Assembly (NCBI GenBank): GCA_030272155.1
Contig: CP126195.1
Location: 3,517,001-3,581,000 of the forward strand
Origin: Tetradesmus obliquus
Taxonomy: Eukaryota > Chlorophyta > Chlorophyceae > Sphaeropleales > Scenedesmaceae
Direction of reading: 5' to 3'
DNA: 64,000 bases
The notes beneath the pieces were generated by a model, which made no database searches, was not told the DNA's origin, and saw only the letters and a list, made by a program, of their open reading frames with translations. Of this stretch, positions 47,722 through 59,932 are shown piece after piece. Both the position numbers and the translations under genes were made by a program. Position 1 is the stretch's first letter, and every line of letters starts with the position of its first letter.

Positions 47722-49712
47722 TGCCTCATCCATATCCTCCACAGCATAGCTTTGTGACGCAACACACTTGCCAGCTCTGCCCCCGTCTCCACAGCAGTTA
47801 GAACCCCACAATACCCCGTACCCCACTGAAAGTGTCCAACACAAGTGTCAAATGTTATTGCCAGGCCTTCCACAATGTGTGCAGTTATCAATCAGCGTCG
47901 CCACTCCAGCTGTATGTTGGTCTCTCTCTCGCTCCCTCACAGAATGCAGCAGTTCTGCTGGCTGCGCAGCAGTGCAAGGCAGCCTGGGCCCTGCACAGCA
48001 GGCTGCTGCTAACCTTTAGCCCCCGATCCCTGTGGCCAGACCAACATGCATGACCCCCACATGCACAGGAGCCCGCTACATTGCCGTGCACTGGTTGTAT
48101 GGCATTGGATACACCATACACACCGCCGCACTAACAACCGCTGCGAAAAGTGGAGCTGCGACAGCGACACGCACGTTGGGGCGTGGCTACAGCAGCAGCA
48201 GCTGCAGGCACGTCGGGCCATACGCAGATTCCTGACCACCGTCAAGGTGTTTGAACACACAATGCACGCAGCCATGCACCCCCTTCCCGCTGCTGCAGCT
48301 ACACAAGATCAACACCCCAACATGAGGCAGCACAATGACCCAGCACACAAACTCCGCCTGCACATCCCCTGCCCTACAGGACGTGCTTGGCTTGCAGGAT
48401 ACTGGCCGCCTTGCAGGAACCAGCTGCGCCTTGCAGGAAACAAGTGTGCCTTGCAATAAGCCTGCAGCATCCTGCAGGGGCCCCAGCACCTTGCATGCAG
48501 CATCCTGCAAAAAGCCCCAGCAAGCGCTGCAAACCCTAAACCCCAGACAACACCAATGTAGCCGGCAGATGTACTGCCAAGCGCTGCGCCACTAGCAGGG
48601 GCTGATGGCATCACCCATACCACATCTTGACAAGGTGCATGCACAGCGGCTCCCAGGCAAACAGGCAAACATGAGCACATGTACACGTAGACAGCTGATG
48701 TGAGCCAGTGCACTGGGCCTGACTGGGCCTGACTGCAAAGCTGTGCAGAGAGAGGCAGGCCAGGGGGGGAGCTGCAGACACCCACATGCACACTGATACC
48801 CCTAGACACAGACACACAACAAACGGCGGTTCAGAAGCACGTGCGCGGTCCCGGAAACTCACCAGCTGCAAGGCAAAAGATCCCGGCGCCAAACGCAGCG
48901 TATAAGAGTATAAGAGTATGCTTTGGCACAGATAGAGCCAGCAGCTGCAGCTCAACGCTGAATGCCGCAAGGGGCAGCACCACATGCACGAGCAGCATAG
49001 CATCAGCCCCGCGCCCCAGACAATCCCCCCTCCATAAACTCGTGCCACACCCTACGCATTGAAATGCACCATAAGCACAGCTGCAGCACAGGATGAAGAC
49101 ACTGACTGGTGGTGCCACATCTGCCCGGCCAATTAAGGCTGCCTGTACACCTCCCCGCTGCCACATGCACCCTGCACCTTGCCAGCAGCATATGCAGTAT
49201 ATAGCACATACTCAGCACGCAGGCGCTGTCACCTCTGCTAAAGCAACAGCAGGCTCACAGCTGCAAAGAGGCTGCTGTGGTTGTGGTTGCGGTTGAACAA
49301 TCCCTGCCTGCTACGCCACATAGCGCACAACACAGATGCAGCATCCTATCGACAAAGGGTACAGACGATAATGAAGAATAAATACACCGCCGCACCGGCT
49401 CAAGCCGCGGCCCCATGCACGCGTCGCAAAGCGGTTTGTATGGAAGTCTCCATACCTACATCCGCTTGACTAACCTTCATGCATGCAGCAGCAAACTCAC
49501 TCAGCTTGCTGCAAACTGGCACAACCTCACGCATGCACACTGGACGCCCCCTGCATGGCGCAAAGCAAGCAGTACAGCTGCCAGCCAGCCGCCAGAGCTG
49601 CCGCCAAACACCTTGCAGAGCACTGACTGCATTCAGCAGCAGAACCTGCCAGCTCCAGCGGCGCTGCTTGCCCACGCATACTGGCTTGCAGCATGCCGCA
49701 ACAGCAGCCGCT
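46579..49712. other. Intergenic region, no gene seen
   Basis: Promoter side of SPP and 3' flank of the Ala-rich gene. It has a CAG run at 47684-47720 and an imperfect series of CTTGCAGGA-type motifs at 48370-48520. No supported exon chain. Confidence 0.4.
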
Positions 49713-51052
49713 TCAAGCAGTCTCCATGGCTGCAACAGGCAGGGACTCCGGCACCAACGGAGACAGCTGCACAGCCGCAAAGTCGGGCTGTGCCTCTGCC
49801 CCAGCGTTGGCAGCTACTGCTGCAGCTGCCGCCGCCTCTGCTGCTGCTACCGCCTCAGCAGCTGCAGCTACAACTGCAGCCAGATCTGCATCAGCTGCTG
49901 CAGCACCGTCCGGGCCGGCAGCAGCAGCAGCAGCGGCTGCTGCTGCAGCCATCGCTGCTGCTGCCGCTGCGCCTGCTGGCTCCTCTACTTTCAGAGCCGC
50001 CGCCGGTGCTGCTGTTGCTGCTGCGCAGTCTGTGGGGCAGTCGACGGCAGTCTTGCAGTCGTCTGAGATGCCGCCAGTTTCTGCTGCCCTGGCAGCAGCA
50101 GCAGCAGCAGCAGCGCGCACAGCTTCAGATCCCTCTGGATACCCAGCAGCCTTACCGCTGCCCTGCTCCAGCTTGGGCTGCACTGCAGCACGGCCGCCTG
50201 TTGCAGCAGCTGCTGCTGCCGCTGCTGCCATAGCAGCCTGCATTGCCTGCAGTACTGCTGCCGGGTTCTGCTGCTGCTGCTCTGTGGCACCCTGGTCCTG
50301 GTGATCGTCTGGCAATGTGCCACTGCTGGCTAGCTGCAGTGCATCTAGGCCGGCTGGCTTGCCGCCAGCTGTCGCTGCTGCTGCTGCCATTGCTGCTGCC
50401 AATGCTGCAGCAGCTGCTGGGTTGCCGCCTCCGCATAGCAGCGACTGCAGCTGACCAGAGAATGCAAGCAGGGGGTTGGATCCAGCATCCTGCACAGCAA
50501 CACAGGGCAGTGCACATGCACCGTCACAAAACTGTTCACCAAGGGATGCAATGCCGCATATGCCAGCGCTGCCAGCATTAGTGGCTAGTGGCTAGGTTGT
50601 CTAGATATTCTAATACTACTGCTCTAGCTGGTGCTGCCCCCGACTGATGCTGCCGCCGACCCTTCCACCCAGCACATGCTGTGCACAGCTTCAAGGCTGC
50701 AAACATCCTAGTCAGCTACTTAAATGCTGAAGTGTGACTAGGCTTGCTGCTGCTGCTGCATCACTGCACCAAAGTACACTTTGCACAGAGAGCACATGCT
50801 CCCACCTGCAGCTGTCACAACAGCCGCCGGCCCATGAGAAGGCGCCCACACAGCACTAGCCAACCCAGCCCGCCCGCCCTGCTGCTGCTGCTGCTGCTGG
50901 ATATGGTGGTGGCGTCCTGCTGCCGCTGCCGCTGCCGCTGTGCCGCTGCCGCCGCAGCAGCGCGGTGAACAGCTCCGCTGCAGCCCAGCCTAAAGCGGGC
51001 TCATGCACAGCATCAGGCTGCTGCTGCTGCTGCTCGTCTGCATCGTCTGAAT

Positions 51053-51091
<39 letters not shown>

Positions 51092-54000
51092 GTACCTGTT
51101 GGTGTGCCGCGAAGCCTCCAGCCATGCCTCCAGCAGCGCCATGCTGCCCGTTGGCAGGCCGGGCAGACAGCGCGTGCTGAAGCACCTGCAGCAGCAGGAA
51201 ACAGCAGCACGCACGCACGACCCGGCAGCATCAGCACACATGCAGTCATAATGATGTGCAGCACAGTTCAGTCTTCAATTGAAGTAGACGCACCAGGCAT
51301 GTGCAGCAGCAAGGCCTGATTGGCACCAACTTGTCGCGCATGTGCAGCTGCAACTGCTGGTCAAACGTTGGTCAAACCAGGATCAAACATGACTTGACGC
51401 GCTGCGCAGCCCACCTGGTTTGCTGTGTTGCGCGTCTGAATGAGCTCCTGGTTGAGCTGCATCACCTTCTGCTCAGCGCTGCGCCTGCCCCGCAGCGCCT
51501 CAGCCAGCTGCAGCAGCGGCAGCAGTAGCAACAGCAAGAGCACAGCAGCAGCAACAGCACAGCAGCGGCAGCAGAGCAGTGAGCAGTAGAGCTGCGAGGG
51601 TGTGCGTGTAGCCATCTGCAAAGCTCAGCTGTATGCCTGCACAAGCAACAAGCACGCAGACCTGCACCATATCTCAGCCCTTTCCCAACTTCCACACAGC
51701 CAACACAACCCAGTCCCGCTTCCGTTCAGGTGCACCGACAACTATCATGTCAAAACATATCATACGATCAAACCCATGCCCACCTGCTGCCGCATCGCAG
51801 CCACCTCCCGCTCAAGCGCATACAGCCGCGCCCCAGCGCCCTCCCCCTCATCATACGCAGCCGCCGCAGCCGCCAGCGCAGCCGCCGCCGCGCCGCCGCC
51901 GCCAGCCGCCGCCTGCTGCCGCAGCGCGCGGTTCTCCGCCTGCAACGCCTCAACCTCAGCCGCCATGCGCTTTAGCTCCGCAGGGCCCACACGCGTGGCC
52001 AAGTTAATCGCGCTGCTTTGGCGCGGCACGTGCCGCACGCGGCGGGGCGCCAGCGGTCCGGGCGGTGGGCCGCAGTCCGCCGACTGCAGCCCACCGTCTC
52101 CATCATCGCCGCCGTCGTCGTCATCCATGCCGGCCGCATCGCCGTTCTGCTCCTCGCCGTCTACCTCGCCCATCTGCCCCGCACCCCCAAACCCTAAACC
52201 GCCCATGCCTAACGCCCCAGCATCAGGCGCATCTTCGTCATCCTCGTCATCAAATGCACCGCCGCTCGCTGCTGCTGCTGCTGCCGCCACTGCTGCCAGC
52301 CCATCTGCTGCATGCGGCCCGCTGCCGCCGCCGCGGCCGCTGCTCGATCTTCTGCCGCTGCCTGTCAACTGGGGCTCCGAGTCGTCTTCCTGCGACACTG
52401 CCTCTTCCAGCGAAGCATGCCGCTCCCCGCTGCGTTTAAACCCGCCGCCGCCACCGCCGCCGCCTGACGAGCCGCCGCCAGCTACAGCCGCCGGCCCGCT
52501 GCGCTGCTGCTGCTGCTGACCTGGCGGCGGCTGGCTGCCGGTGCTGCGCGCCGGGCCGGCGCTGCTGGCCCGCCGCGGCCCGCCGCCGTTGCACTCTGGC
52601 CCGCCGTTTGCCCCGCTGCTGACAACGTCGCCCGCCGGCGCTGTGTTATCGCCGCTGCGCTCCCGCAGCCCGCTTGCCAGCCCGCCTGCGCCGCGCATCA
52701 GCGTGTTGAACAGGTTTGCGTCCATGCCGGCTGCTGCCAGGGACTCGACCTGCGCGAGCATGTTGCTGCTGCTGGGGCCCCGCATGGGCTTGCGGCTGCT
52801 GCGCTTGCGGTATGATTCGCTGGTGGTGGGCCCACCGCCTGCGCTGGCGGCTGCCAGGGCATCACTGAGCCCGGGGCCGCTGGCGATCTCGTCCTCAGCC
52901 TGCAGCAGCAGCAGCAGCAGGTGGCGCGGAGCAGTTGGCGTCAGCGTTGGTACGTTATGAAAGTGTTACATCACCGTGATGCGCATCTGCAGCCTGCCAG
53001 CCGTTACGCATGCGACTGTGTACAAGCGCATGCCAAGCACTACTCGCCATGCACACATCCCCATGTTTCCTTGTTGCTACACGCCAGCCCTTTTCTTCGG
53101 CAGCTGCTGTCGCGCACATTGTCATCACATCACCCACGCGTTCACTAGCCCCTCACCCGTCACTCAACCCTACCAACCACCCCTGATCAGCCCCCACGCA
53201 GCCGCTCACCCTGAAAGCATCCAGCGCATTCTGCAAGCTGTCCACATCCCCATACGACAGCGCGCTCCACAGCCTGCTGCGCTGCCTGCTCGGCAGCTGG
53301 TGCATGTTACTGCCGCGGCCCGCCACAGCTGCCACCGCTGCAGCAGCAGCAGCAGACAGCCCAGTAGCAGCAGCGCCACCTAACGGCCCACCCAGCCGGC
53401 TCTCTACGGGTGCCTCGCCGCCTGCTGCTGCTGCTGCCGCACCCTCCGTGCCGCCTGTCGCAGCCATAACAAGCGCATCAAAAGCCAAGCTGGCTGCACT
53501 GCCGCTGCGCTTCGGGCTGCTTGCGCCTGGCTCTCCCCGGCTAGCTAAGCCAGGCATGCCGGCTGCTGCCGCTGCTGCTGCCGCCGCCGTTGCTGCTGCT
53601 GCTACGTCTGCTGGCGCGAGGCCGAGCGGCGGGATGCCGCCTCTGCTGCGCGTGGCAAACTGCTGCATGGCGTATGCTGGGTCGTGCAGCACGCCAGGGA
53701 TCTGCAATGTGCGAGAACAACAACCAAAGATGGTCGTCAGGGTGCTTTGAAGCTGTGGTGACCTCACACATGCAGGCATTGCTGCCTTCCCTCAACAGAC
53801 GCCAGCCCTGCTGCATGTGCCGGTTTCTCGTTCTTCAAACGCCAGCTACTGCAGCCGTGCGAGCTGTGCTGCTGCCTCCCCTCAACTTCTAGTCACCGCC
53901 CTGCTGCTGCTGCTGCCGCACCTTGGCGCACACGCAGGCCTCCTGCCCTGCGCTGACAAAGATGGACTGGTTGTCATTCTTCGCGTCGATGATCTCCACG

Positions 54001-54605
54001 TCAACCATGCAGGGGCACAGCCCCAGGTACTCCAGGTCATACCGGATCACTGCATGCGCAACACGTTGTAACACACGTGTAACAAGTGGGATGACGTTGA
54101 ACGACGTGTCATAAAACATCGGTGATGTTGTCAACTGCTTGCAGTGCCCAGGGACACGTACCACATCACATCTGATCACTGCACAGCACATACACGCCCT
54201 GTGTAGCTTCATGTGCTGACGGCAAACAACCATCCAGTACGCACAAAATTTCCCAAATCAGGCAGCTGTGCAAGCTTATGATTCAACGTGAACAAATGTT
54301 TTGCAAGGGGGCTCACCCGTGAACAGGTACTGGTCGTCATTGCCGTATCTGTTGCGGTCCAGGTTGGTGGAGTACTGCCCGCCCTCGCCATCACTCAGGT
54401 AGTGCTTGCGCAGCTCGTCAGGCACCCTGCAGCAAAGCCAGAACCACAGCCATGCTGTCAGTGCACAGTCAGCAGCGATGTCAAGCTGCGTATACAGGTG
54501 CTGCAGCTGAGCGGGATCACAGAAGACAGCACTCAGAGACTGCATGCACAAGCGCACGCCACTGCCATGTGCTGTCTCATGCTATTAGCAACCAGACAGT
54601 TGCTG

Positions 54606-54636
<31 letters not shown>

Positions 54637-54799
54637 AGCAAGGACAAACAGCATGACTGCACCCTGCACTGCCGCTGCTGCTGCTGCTGCTGCTGCTGTG
54701 TGCTCGTGCTACTCGTGGCTGCTGCTGCTACTGACGTGGCCTCCTCCTGCCAGTAGCAGCAGCAGCTGTTGTTGCCCTGTGGCCTGCCACCGGCCGCCA

Positions 54800-54833
<34 letters not shown>

Positions 54834-55806
54834 GTGCTGCTGACCTGTGTGTGCCTGTTGACAGCTCCACCACCTTGGTGCGGCGCGTGTTGTTGGACAG
54901 AATCTGCGCGCATGGACACATCAGCACCAGGATTAGCATTCACAGCAGCAGCGACAGGCACCATACCTCACCGCCAGCTGACAAACAGGTGGAGCACCGT
55001 GAGCATGGAAGGCGGTGTGCCACAGAGGTGTGATGCACATGTGAACCTAGCGCTAGTGTTGCCATTGCTGACACTTTCAAACGACCGTCAGCTGGAACAT
55101 GCATGTTCCAGCTGGAACATGAACATCACTGGCTGAAGCGACACACAACACATTGACATGTGTTATGTGTGCTTGCGTACCTGCAGGATGTTGCGCTGCT
55201 CTCCTGCCCTGTAGCCCTCCGCCAAGTTGAGCGTGTGCAGCACCTGCGCAAACACAGCGTCACAGCAGCATGAGCAGTGCGCCAGGGAGTGCTGGCAGGC
55301 CGATCAACTGCTGCACCTGTACTGCCATGTAACTGGCTACAGCACTGCAGCCTTGCTGTTGCGGCAAAGCACTTGCCTGCAGGAATGCTGCCGTCACACT
55401 GGGGCAGGCGTCTGTCTCTGTGGGCAGGTGGGCAGTGCCATTCCGGAGCTGGTGCCCGTAGTGGTTCCAGCGGAAGTAAGCCTTGTACCTGCGAACATGA
55501 ACTTGCAATCAGGCTGCGTGGCTGGCTGTTGGGCGCGCTTGCTTGCCGACAGTCACGCTGGTTCCTTCGAAACACTCGCAGGACACCCAGGCAGATGGTG
55601 TGGTTTCGCATACTGCTGCCCAATCCCCTTTCTAAAACTTACAGAAGCTGATTATTAGTTGGCCTGGAGCGTCCAGCTGCCCCGCGAGGCGTCTGCTGCA
55701 CCATCGTTCGGCGACTTTGCCTTGGCCCGCTGTTGCTCCTGGGTTCTCCCTCATCAGCTATGTAGTCGTCATCAGAATCTGCCTGATAGCTCTTGCCCCG
55801 CTTCAT
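49713..55806 (-). CDS. Ala-rich protein with leucine-zipper-like region, about 1144 aa, family unknown
   Basis: Eleven exons: 55806-55643, 55488-55377, 55243-55181, 54903-54845, 54426-54317, 54049-53922, 53701-53210, 52899-51784, 51507-51415, 51185-50865, 50489-49713. They total 3435 bases and junction phases agree throughout. Exon 2 ends at a CAG/GCAAGT site, a likely GC-AG intron; a normal GT 69 bases later is also in phase. The first about 210 residues look like a real domain: acidic DSDDDYIADEGE, then FRWNHYGHQL, NLAEGYRAGEQRN, DELRKHYLSDGEG and MVDVEIIDAKNDNQS. The rest is Ala/Gly/Ser-rich, with acidic blocks and heptad-like leucines in MAAEVEALQAENRALRQQ and QKVMQLNQELIQTRN. A nuclear protein with dimerising coils is plausible. 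The last intron's donor (GTTGGC) is weak, so the protein may instead end at 50856. Confidence 0.62.
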
Positions 55807-56997
55807 GAGTGCTTGTGGCACTTTAGTGGCACACTGCTCCTAAAGATGGGGCCTCCCGGCCCAATTGCCACAACACGCGACAACAATGCTGTTTGATCTA
55901 AAGCCGCTTCCAACTCAGGACGGGCTCCATGAAACCTGCGTCCACAATCGAAAGCTTGCGAGACCGTCGAAATAGTTGTGGGCTACTGATGTGGGCCATA
56001 AAACCATGCCTGAACAATTGCGCGATTTCAAAAAGGCTGTCTGTCCTAGGGTGTTCCTTGCAGGCAGCACCCTGTCACATGCATGGTAGGCATCTGCATT
56101 GCAACTCAAAGCCTGGCGCTGATGGCTTTTTCTACATTGTCTGCAATCGTAATGCAGGCTTTCCATGCCTCGGAAGCTTCTGCGTCACTGTTGTTGAACT
56201 TTGTTGTTTCCGCTGCGAAACCAGCAGCTGCTGCACTGAACTTTCCCGATCTTTGAAAATAGAATCTGTAAATAAGTATGCGTTCAAGCGTGTTACCAGT
56301 CTGCTCAGTTGGCGTTGCCTTGGCGCGCACCCGCCAACTGTCCAGTCCTGTCAGGCTGCTGGCACAGTGGCATCACATGCCAGCCTTCTGAGAGTGGTGC
56401 CGTAAAGGGACCCTGGAGAGACAATAGTCTGCGTTGGTAACCAACCAGGTGTCTGTGAAGCCATCCGGGCTGTGATGTAGCTAAGAGAGCATACCTCAGC
56501 AGCGTCACAGCATTCACGCAGCATGCGTTTTGTGCACAGCCAGACGGCATGCAGACAGGTCTTGCACAGACAGCTGGCGCTGGACAATCCCACTGCTGGG
56601 AATGCCTGTATCAGTGTCAGCATCTGTTGCAGCTGTTTGCAACAGCTTTTGACCTGCAGTGCCAGTGTGTGCAAGTGGCAGTACTGCCCCTGACAGCCTA
56701 AAAGTGTCACAGCGCTGCAGCCTGGCCACAGCTGAACAGTGCTGCGGCGCTGCTGTGCCAGCATCCTCACTATCAGGGCAGCAGCATTCTGCTGCTACGT
56801 GGATTGCCATGTCACGGTGATGGTATCACAGAGACCGCAGCCGCCACTTGAGGTCTGCAACGGTTGCAGGAGCAGTGCTGCGCTTGTCGTCAACGTGCTG
56901 CACCCATCAAGCTGTCCTGCTGACCGCACTTCGGATTACGTGCTTCTGCATGTGTCCAGCAACAGGAGCCACAGCACCTGCTTCAGACCATACACTC
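55807..56997. other. Upstream region with an unresolved possible small gene
   Basis: Minus-strand 56106-56810 stays open in three frames, with a plausible donor (GTATGC near 56487) and acceptor (TTTACAG near 56267). Several joins are possible, and no family motif picks one. I therefore do not call a CDS. Confidence 0.3.
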
Positions 56998-57586
56998 GTC
57001 TTCTGGCTCAGCATTGCTTGAAGGTGCGCAGCTGTGCATGACCAGCGTGCTTCGGCATCCTTGTCTTTGTCTAGAATTCGTCATTTTACACCTTGACTCA
57101 AGGGGACCTTCAGGTGCGCAGCTGTCCATTACCAGCGTCCTTCAGGATCCTGGCTTTGTCTGGCATTCATGAACACCTTGCATACAGGCCTGTACAACAG
57201 AGTTCGTCATATTACAACAGCAGCACATCAGCGGCTCAGCCGTCACAGGCTGTGACGCCAAATGTAAGGCATCGAATGCCGCTGCCTGAGACAAGTGACA
57301 TGGGACCAGACGTGGCAGGAGCAGAGTAAGAAGGCACGCACTTGGACAGTATCTTTGCTGCATGCGCCCCTGTGTCCTTCAAGTTGGCAATGTGTGGTGC
57401 CGGCAGACCAGCGCCCGTTGATGTGCTGCATTCCTGGAGGTGCTGCACTCCTGGAGGTGCTGCACTCCATTACAAATGGTGAATGGTCACCACTTGTAAA
57501 TTGACGAATTCTAGACAAAGCCAGGATACCGAAGTACGCTGGTCATGCACAGCTGCGCACCTTCAAGCAATGCTGAGCCAGAAGAC
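56998..57586. mobile_element. Foldback (MITE-like) element with ~90-bp inverted arms
   Basis: Left arm 56998-57090 and right arm 57495-57586 are near-perfect complements: GTCTTCTGGCTCAGCATTGC at the left end pairs with the right end, and the inner ends meet at TAGAATTCGTCA. A third, diverged direct copy of the arm lies at about 57107-57200. No transposase frame lies inside. No clear target duplication flanks it. Confidence 0.75.
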
Positions 57587-58932
57587 TCCCGCCAAAGTCT
57601 CCTGGCACTCCAAGTGGGGCTGTTCATGTAGGCCTGGCTGCCCGGCCCGGACTTGTGATGGACACTGCCGGCTGCGGGGCACCTGGTCAGTACAGAGCAA
57701 GTGCTCATGAGCATGCTCATGCTCCGGGCACCTGCTGCTACATGCATGGTGTGCACTGCCACCTCTGCACTGGCAAGCGTTGGCAACAGCAGCACTGCTT
57801 CGTGGCGACCATGGATACTCCATCCATTACGGATGCACGTGTGCATGGGTAGGACAGAGCTTGTGGGCTGATGCATGCCTTGAGTCAGGCTTGCATGCCG
57901 CATGGTGTGACAAAGTGTTGTATTCGAACTGTACTATGTATGAGCTCTGGCCAGAGTCTCCCCATGGGGAAGTATAAGACCGAATTAAGGAAGTGTTGGA
58001 CACCCTGCAACATCTCTATGGCAACAGGATCAGCGTGAGGAGCCCCACAGAGCTCTGATGCGACATATTAAAAACAGTGATTGCGTTTACAACGCAATAA
58101 AGTGAAGTGTCACCGGCATGCATGGCTGCTGGCAGAGTGCCTGGCATTTCTGGCAGGACTCCTGCCTGGGAGTTGAGCTCAGCTTGCAATCGTAGGTACC
58201 AACATCTTCCTGTGGTTCTGCCGTCGCTGACGAGCAATTAACACTCTTTGTCAGGGTTTCATGTTTAGTGACTGTGTTTCAGAACACGGATCTGCGGCTG
58301 ATGGCCAGCACAGTCCCTTGAGGTGGAACTTGCAAGCTTGAGGTGCTCTGCACATGTAGGAGCTGCATGGACAGCAGTGTAGGAAGTCTCACTGTTGAAG
58401 TTGAGCTTCTTCTTCAGGATTGCACCTGTTCAGCGACCACCACAGGCTGACAGCTCTGTTCAAGCACCTGTGCCAAAACACCGGTCACTTGTCGTTCATC
58501 GTCCCTCGTCTTCAAGGGCCCGTATCCTCGTCAGCAGCGACTACACTTCAGTTTATCGAACTACTGCTAATTGAGCAGATCCTACTGCCTTCAGACACCG
58601 TCGTGAGAGCCTCGTGATAACTTTGCCACACCAAACGCATAGGCCGTTCCGTGTTCTGTGTCATTGAACTATCAGCTTTGAAGTTCTGTTTTGCTGATCC
58701 GGCAGCTGCAAGGCTATCATACAGTGCATTCCAGAATGCAGGTCTTCCGAGCATCAACAGGTGCGCCATCAACTTCGTCGCAGCTAATATTCCACTTTGA
58801 GGGATTCTTGTATGATATGCGTACTTGCATGGGCCTCGTTCACCCCAAACTGTGCATGCAGGCTCAAGGCATCTGAAACACCAGCAGCAGTCGCTGCGGT
58901 TAGCAGGCAACCCCAGGTCGCCTACCTTGCAG
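57587..58932. other. Region holding the unresolved 5' end of the next gene
   Basis: A plus-strand open stretch at 58420-58617 and a CAACAG/GTGCGC donor at 58759 may belong to the two-helix membrane protein gene, but no start codon and phase chain could be fixed. Confidence 0.3.
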
Positions 58933-59932
58933 CCATGCCGTGCTTACCAACAGTCACAGGCCAGCAATGCCTTGCAGCAGTCAGCCCAGCTGTCACAACA
59001 GCAGCAACAGCAGGAAAGCTTGCAGGAGGCAGAGCAACAAGCATTTGATGCAGAGAGGCATCAACACATCGTGGAGGACTATGATCTCACCTACTGGTGA
59101 GCTTCATGCATGGCGCATGCCGCCAGGCATGGGCCCAGGCTCTGCTCAGCATCATCAGCCCTGCCAGGCGCGGTTGCAGGACAACTCGCAGGATCACCCA
59201 CAAGCACATGCAGCTGGTGGTGAACGTTGTGGCAGTGAATGATGGGTCTGCGACCATCTTAGGACTGGATGCAGCGAATGGCAGCAGGTGCTCTGCTGTT
59301 GGGTGCCTGCAGCTGCTGCAGCGTGTCCTGGCATCACCTGTCTGTTGCTCTGCTCTGCTGTTGTGGAACATGCTTGTCCTGCAGGCACTACCAGCCTTGG
59401 TGGCTGCAGCCGCAGATGGTGATTGGCAGCGGCATCGCCTTCCTTGTGGCGTCACTCATACTGGATGATGAGCCGACGCTGAAGACAGCAGTGCTGGCAG
59501 CAGGTGAGCGGCTGTGTAATTTGAGTGGCAGCTCAGTAGCAAGAAAGCCGCTTGCCGCATGCCACATGTCACACGCAGCAGCTGCTGTTGAGCGAGCGGC
59601 CATGCTGGTGCTACATTTGCATAGCGTGCAAGACAGGCTGTGTGGTGTATCCTCAAGCAGCTGGCATGCACACTACAGCGCTGCACATCCTAATACATGC
59701 TGCTGCTGCGTGGTGCTGTGCCACATGCTCTGTTTGCGCAGGGCCGGTGGCGCTGTACTGGGGCATCTTCCTGTTCCTGCTGCCGCGCTCATTCAAGAAG
59801 TTCGCTGTGAACTATATAGAGCAGCACCCTGAGGTGGAGGAGCCGCAGTTCCAGCAGGAGCAGCTGCAGCAGCAGCAACAACACCAACAGCAGCAGCAGG
59901 AGCAGCAGCAACAACAGCAGCAGCAGCAGTAA
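58933..59932 (+). CDS. Small two-helix membrane protein, 5' end unresolved
   Basis: Three joined exons: 58933-59096, 59385-59503, 59742-59932 (phases 2 and 1 agree; stop TAA). The visible protein is Gln-rich at first, then acidic (HIVEDYDLTYW), then HYQPWWLQPQMVIGSG and a helix (IAFLVASLILDD), then a second helix (PVALYWGIFLFLLPRSFKKF), and ends in a Gln-rich tail from (CAG)n. Two close membrane helices with a short loop and a basic stop-transfer suggest a hairpin membrane protein, perhaps in an organelle. I do not recognise the family. The 5' exons, and any targeting signal, are missing from this model. Confidence 0.6.

Noticed and set aside
56106..56810. Possible small Cys-containing gene on the minus strand
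   Set aside because: Three frames are open and several joins are possible; nothing favours one.
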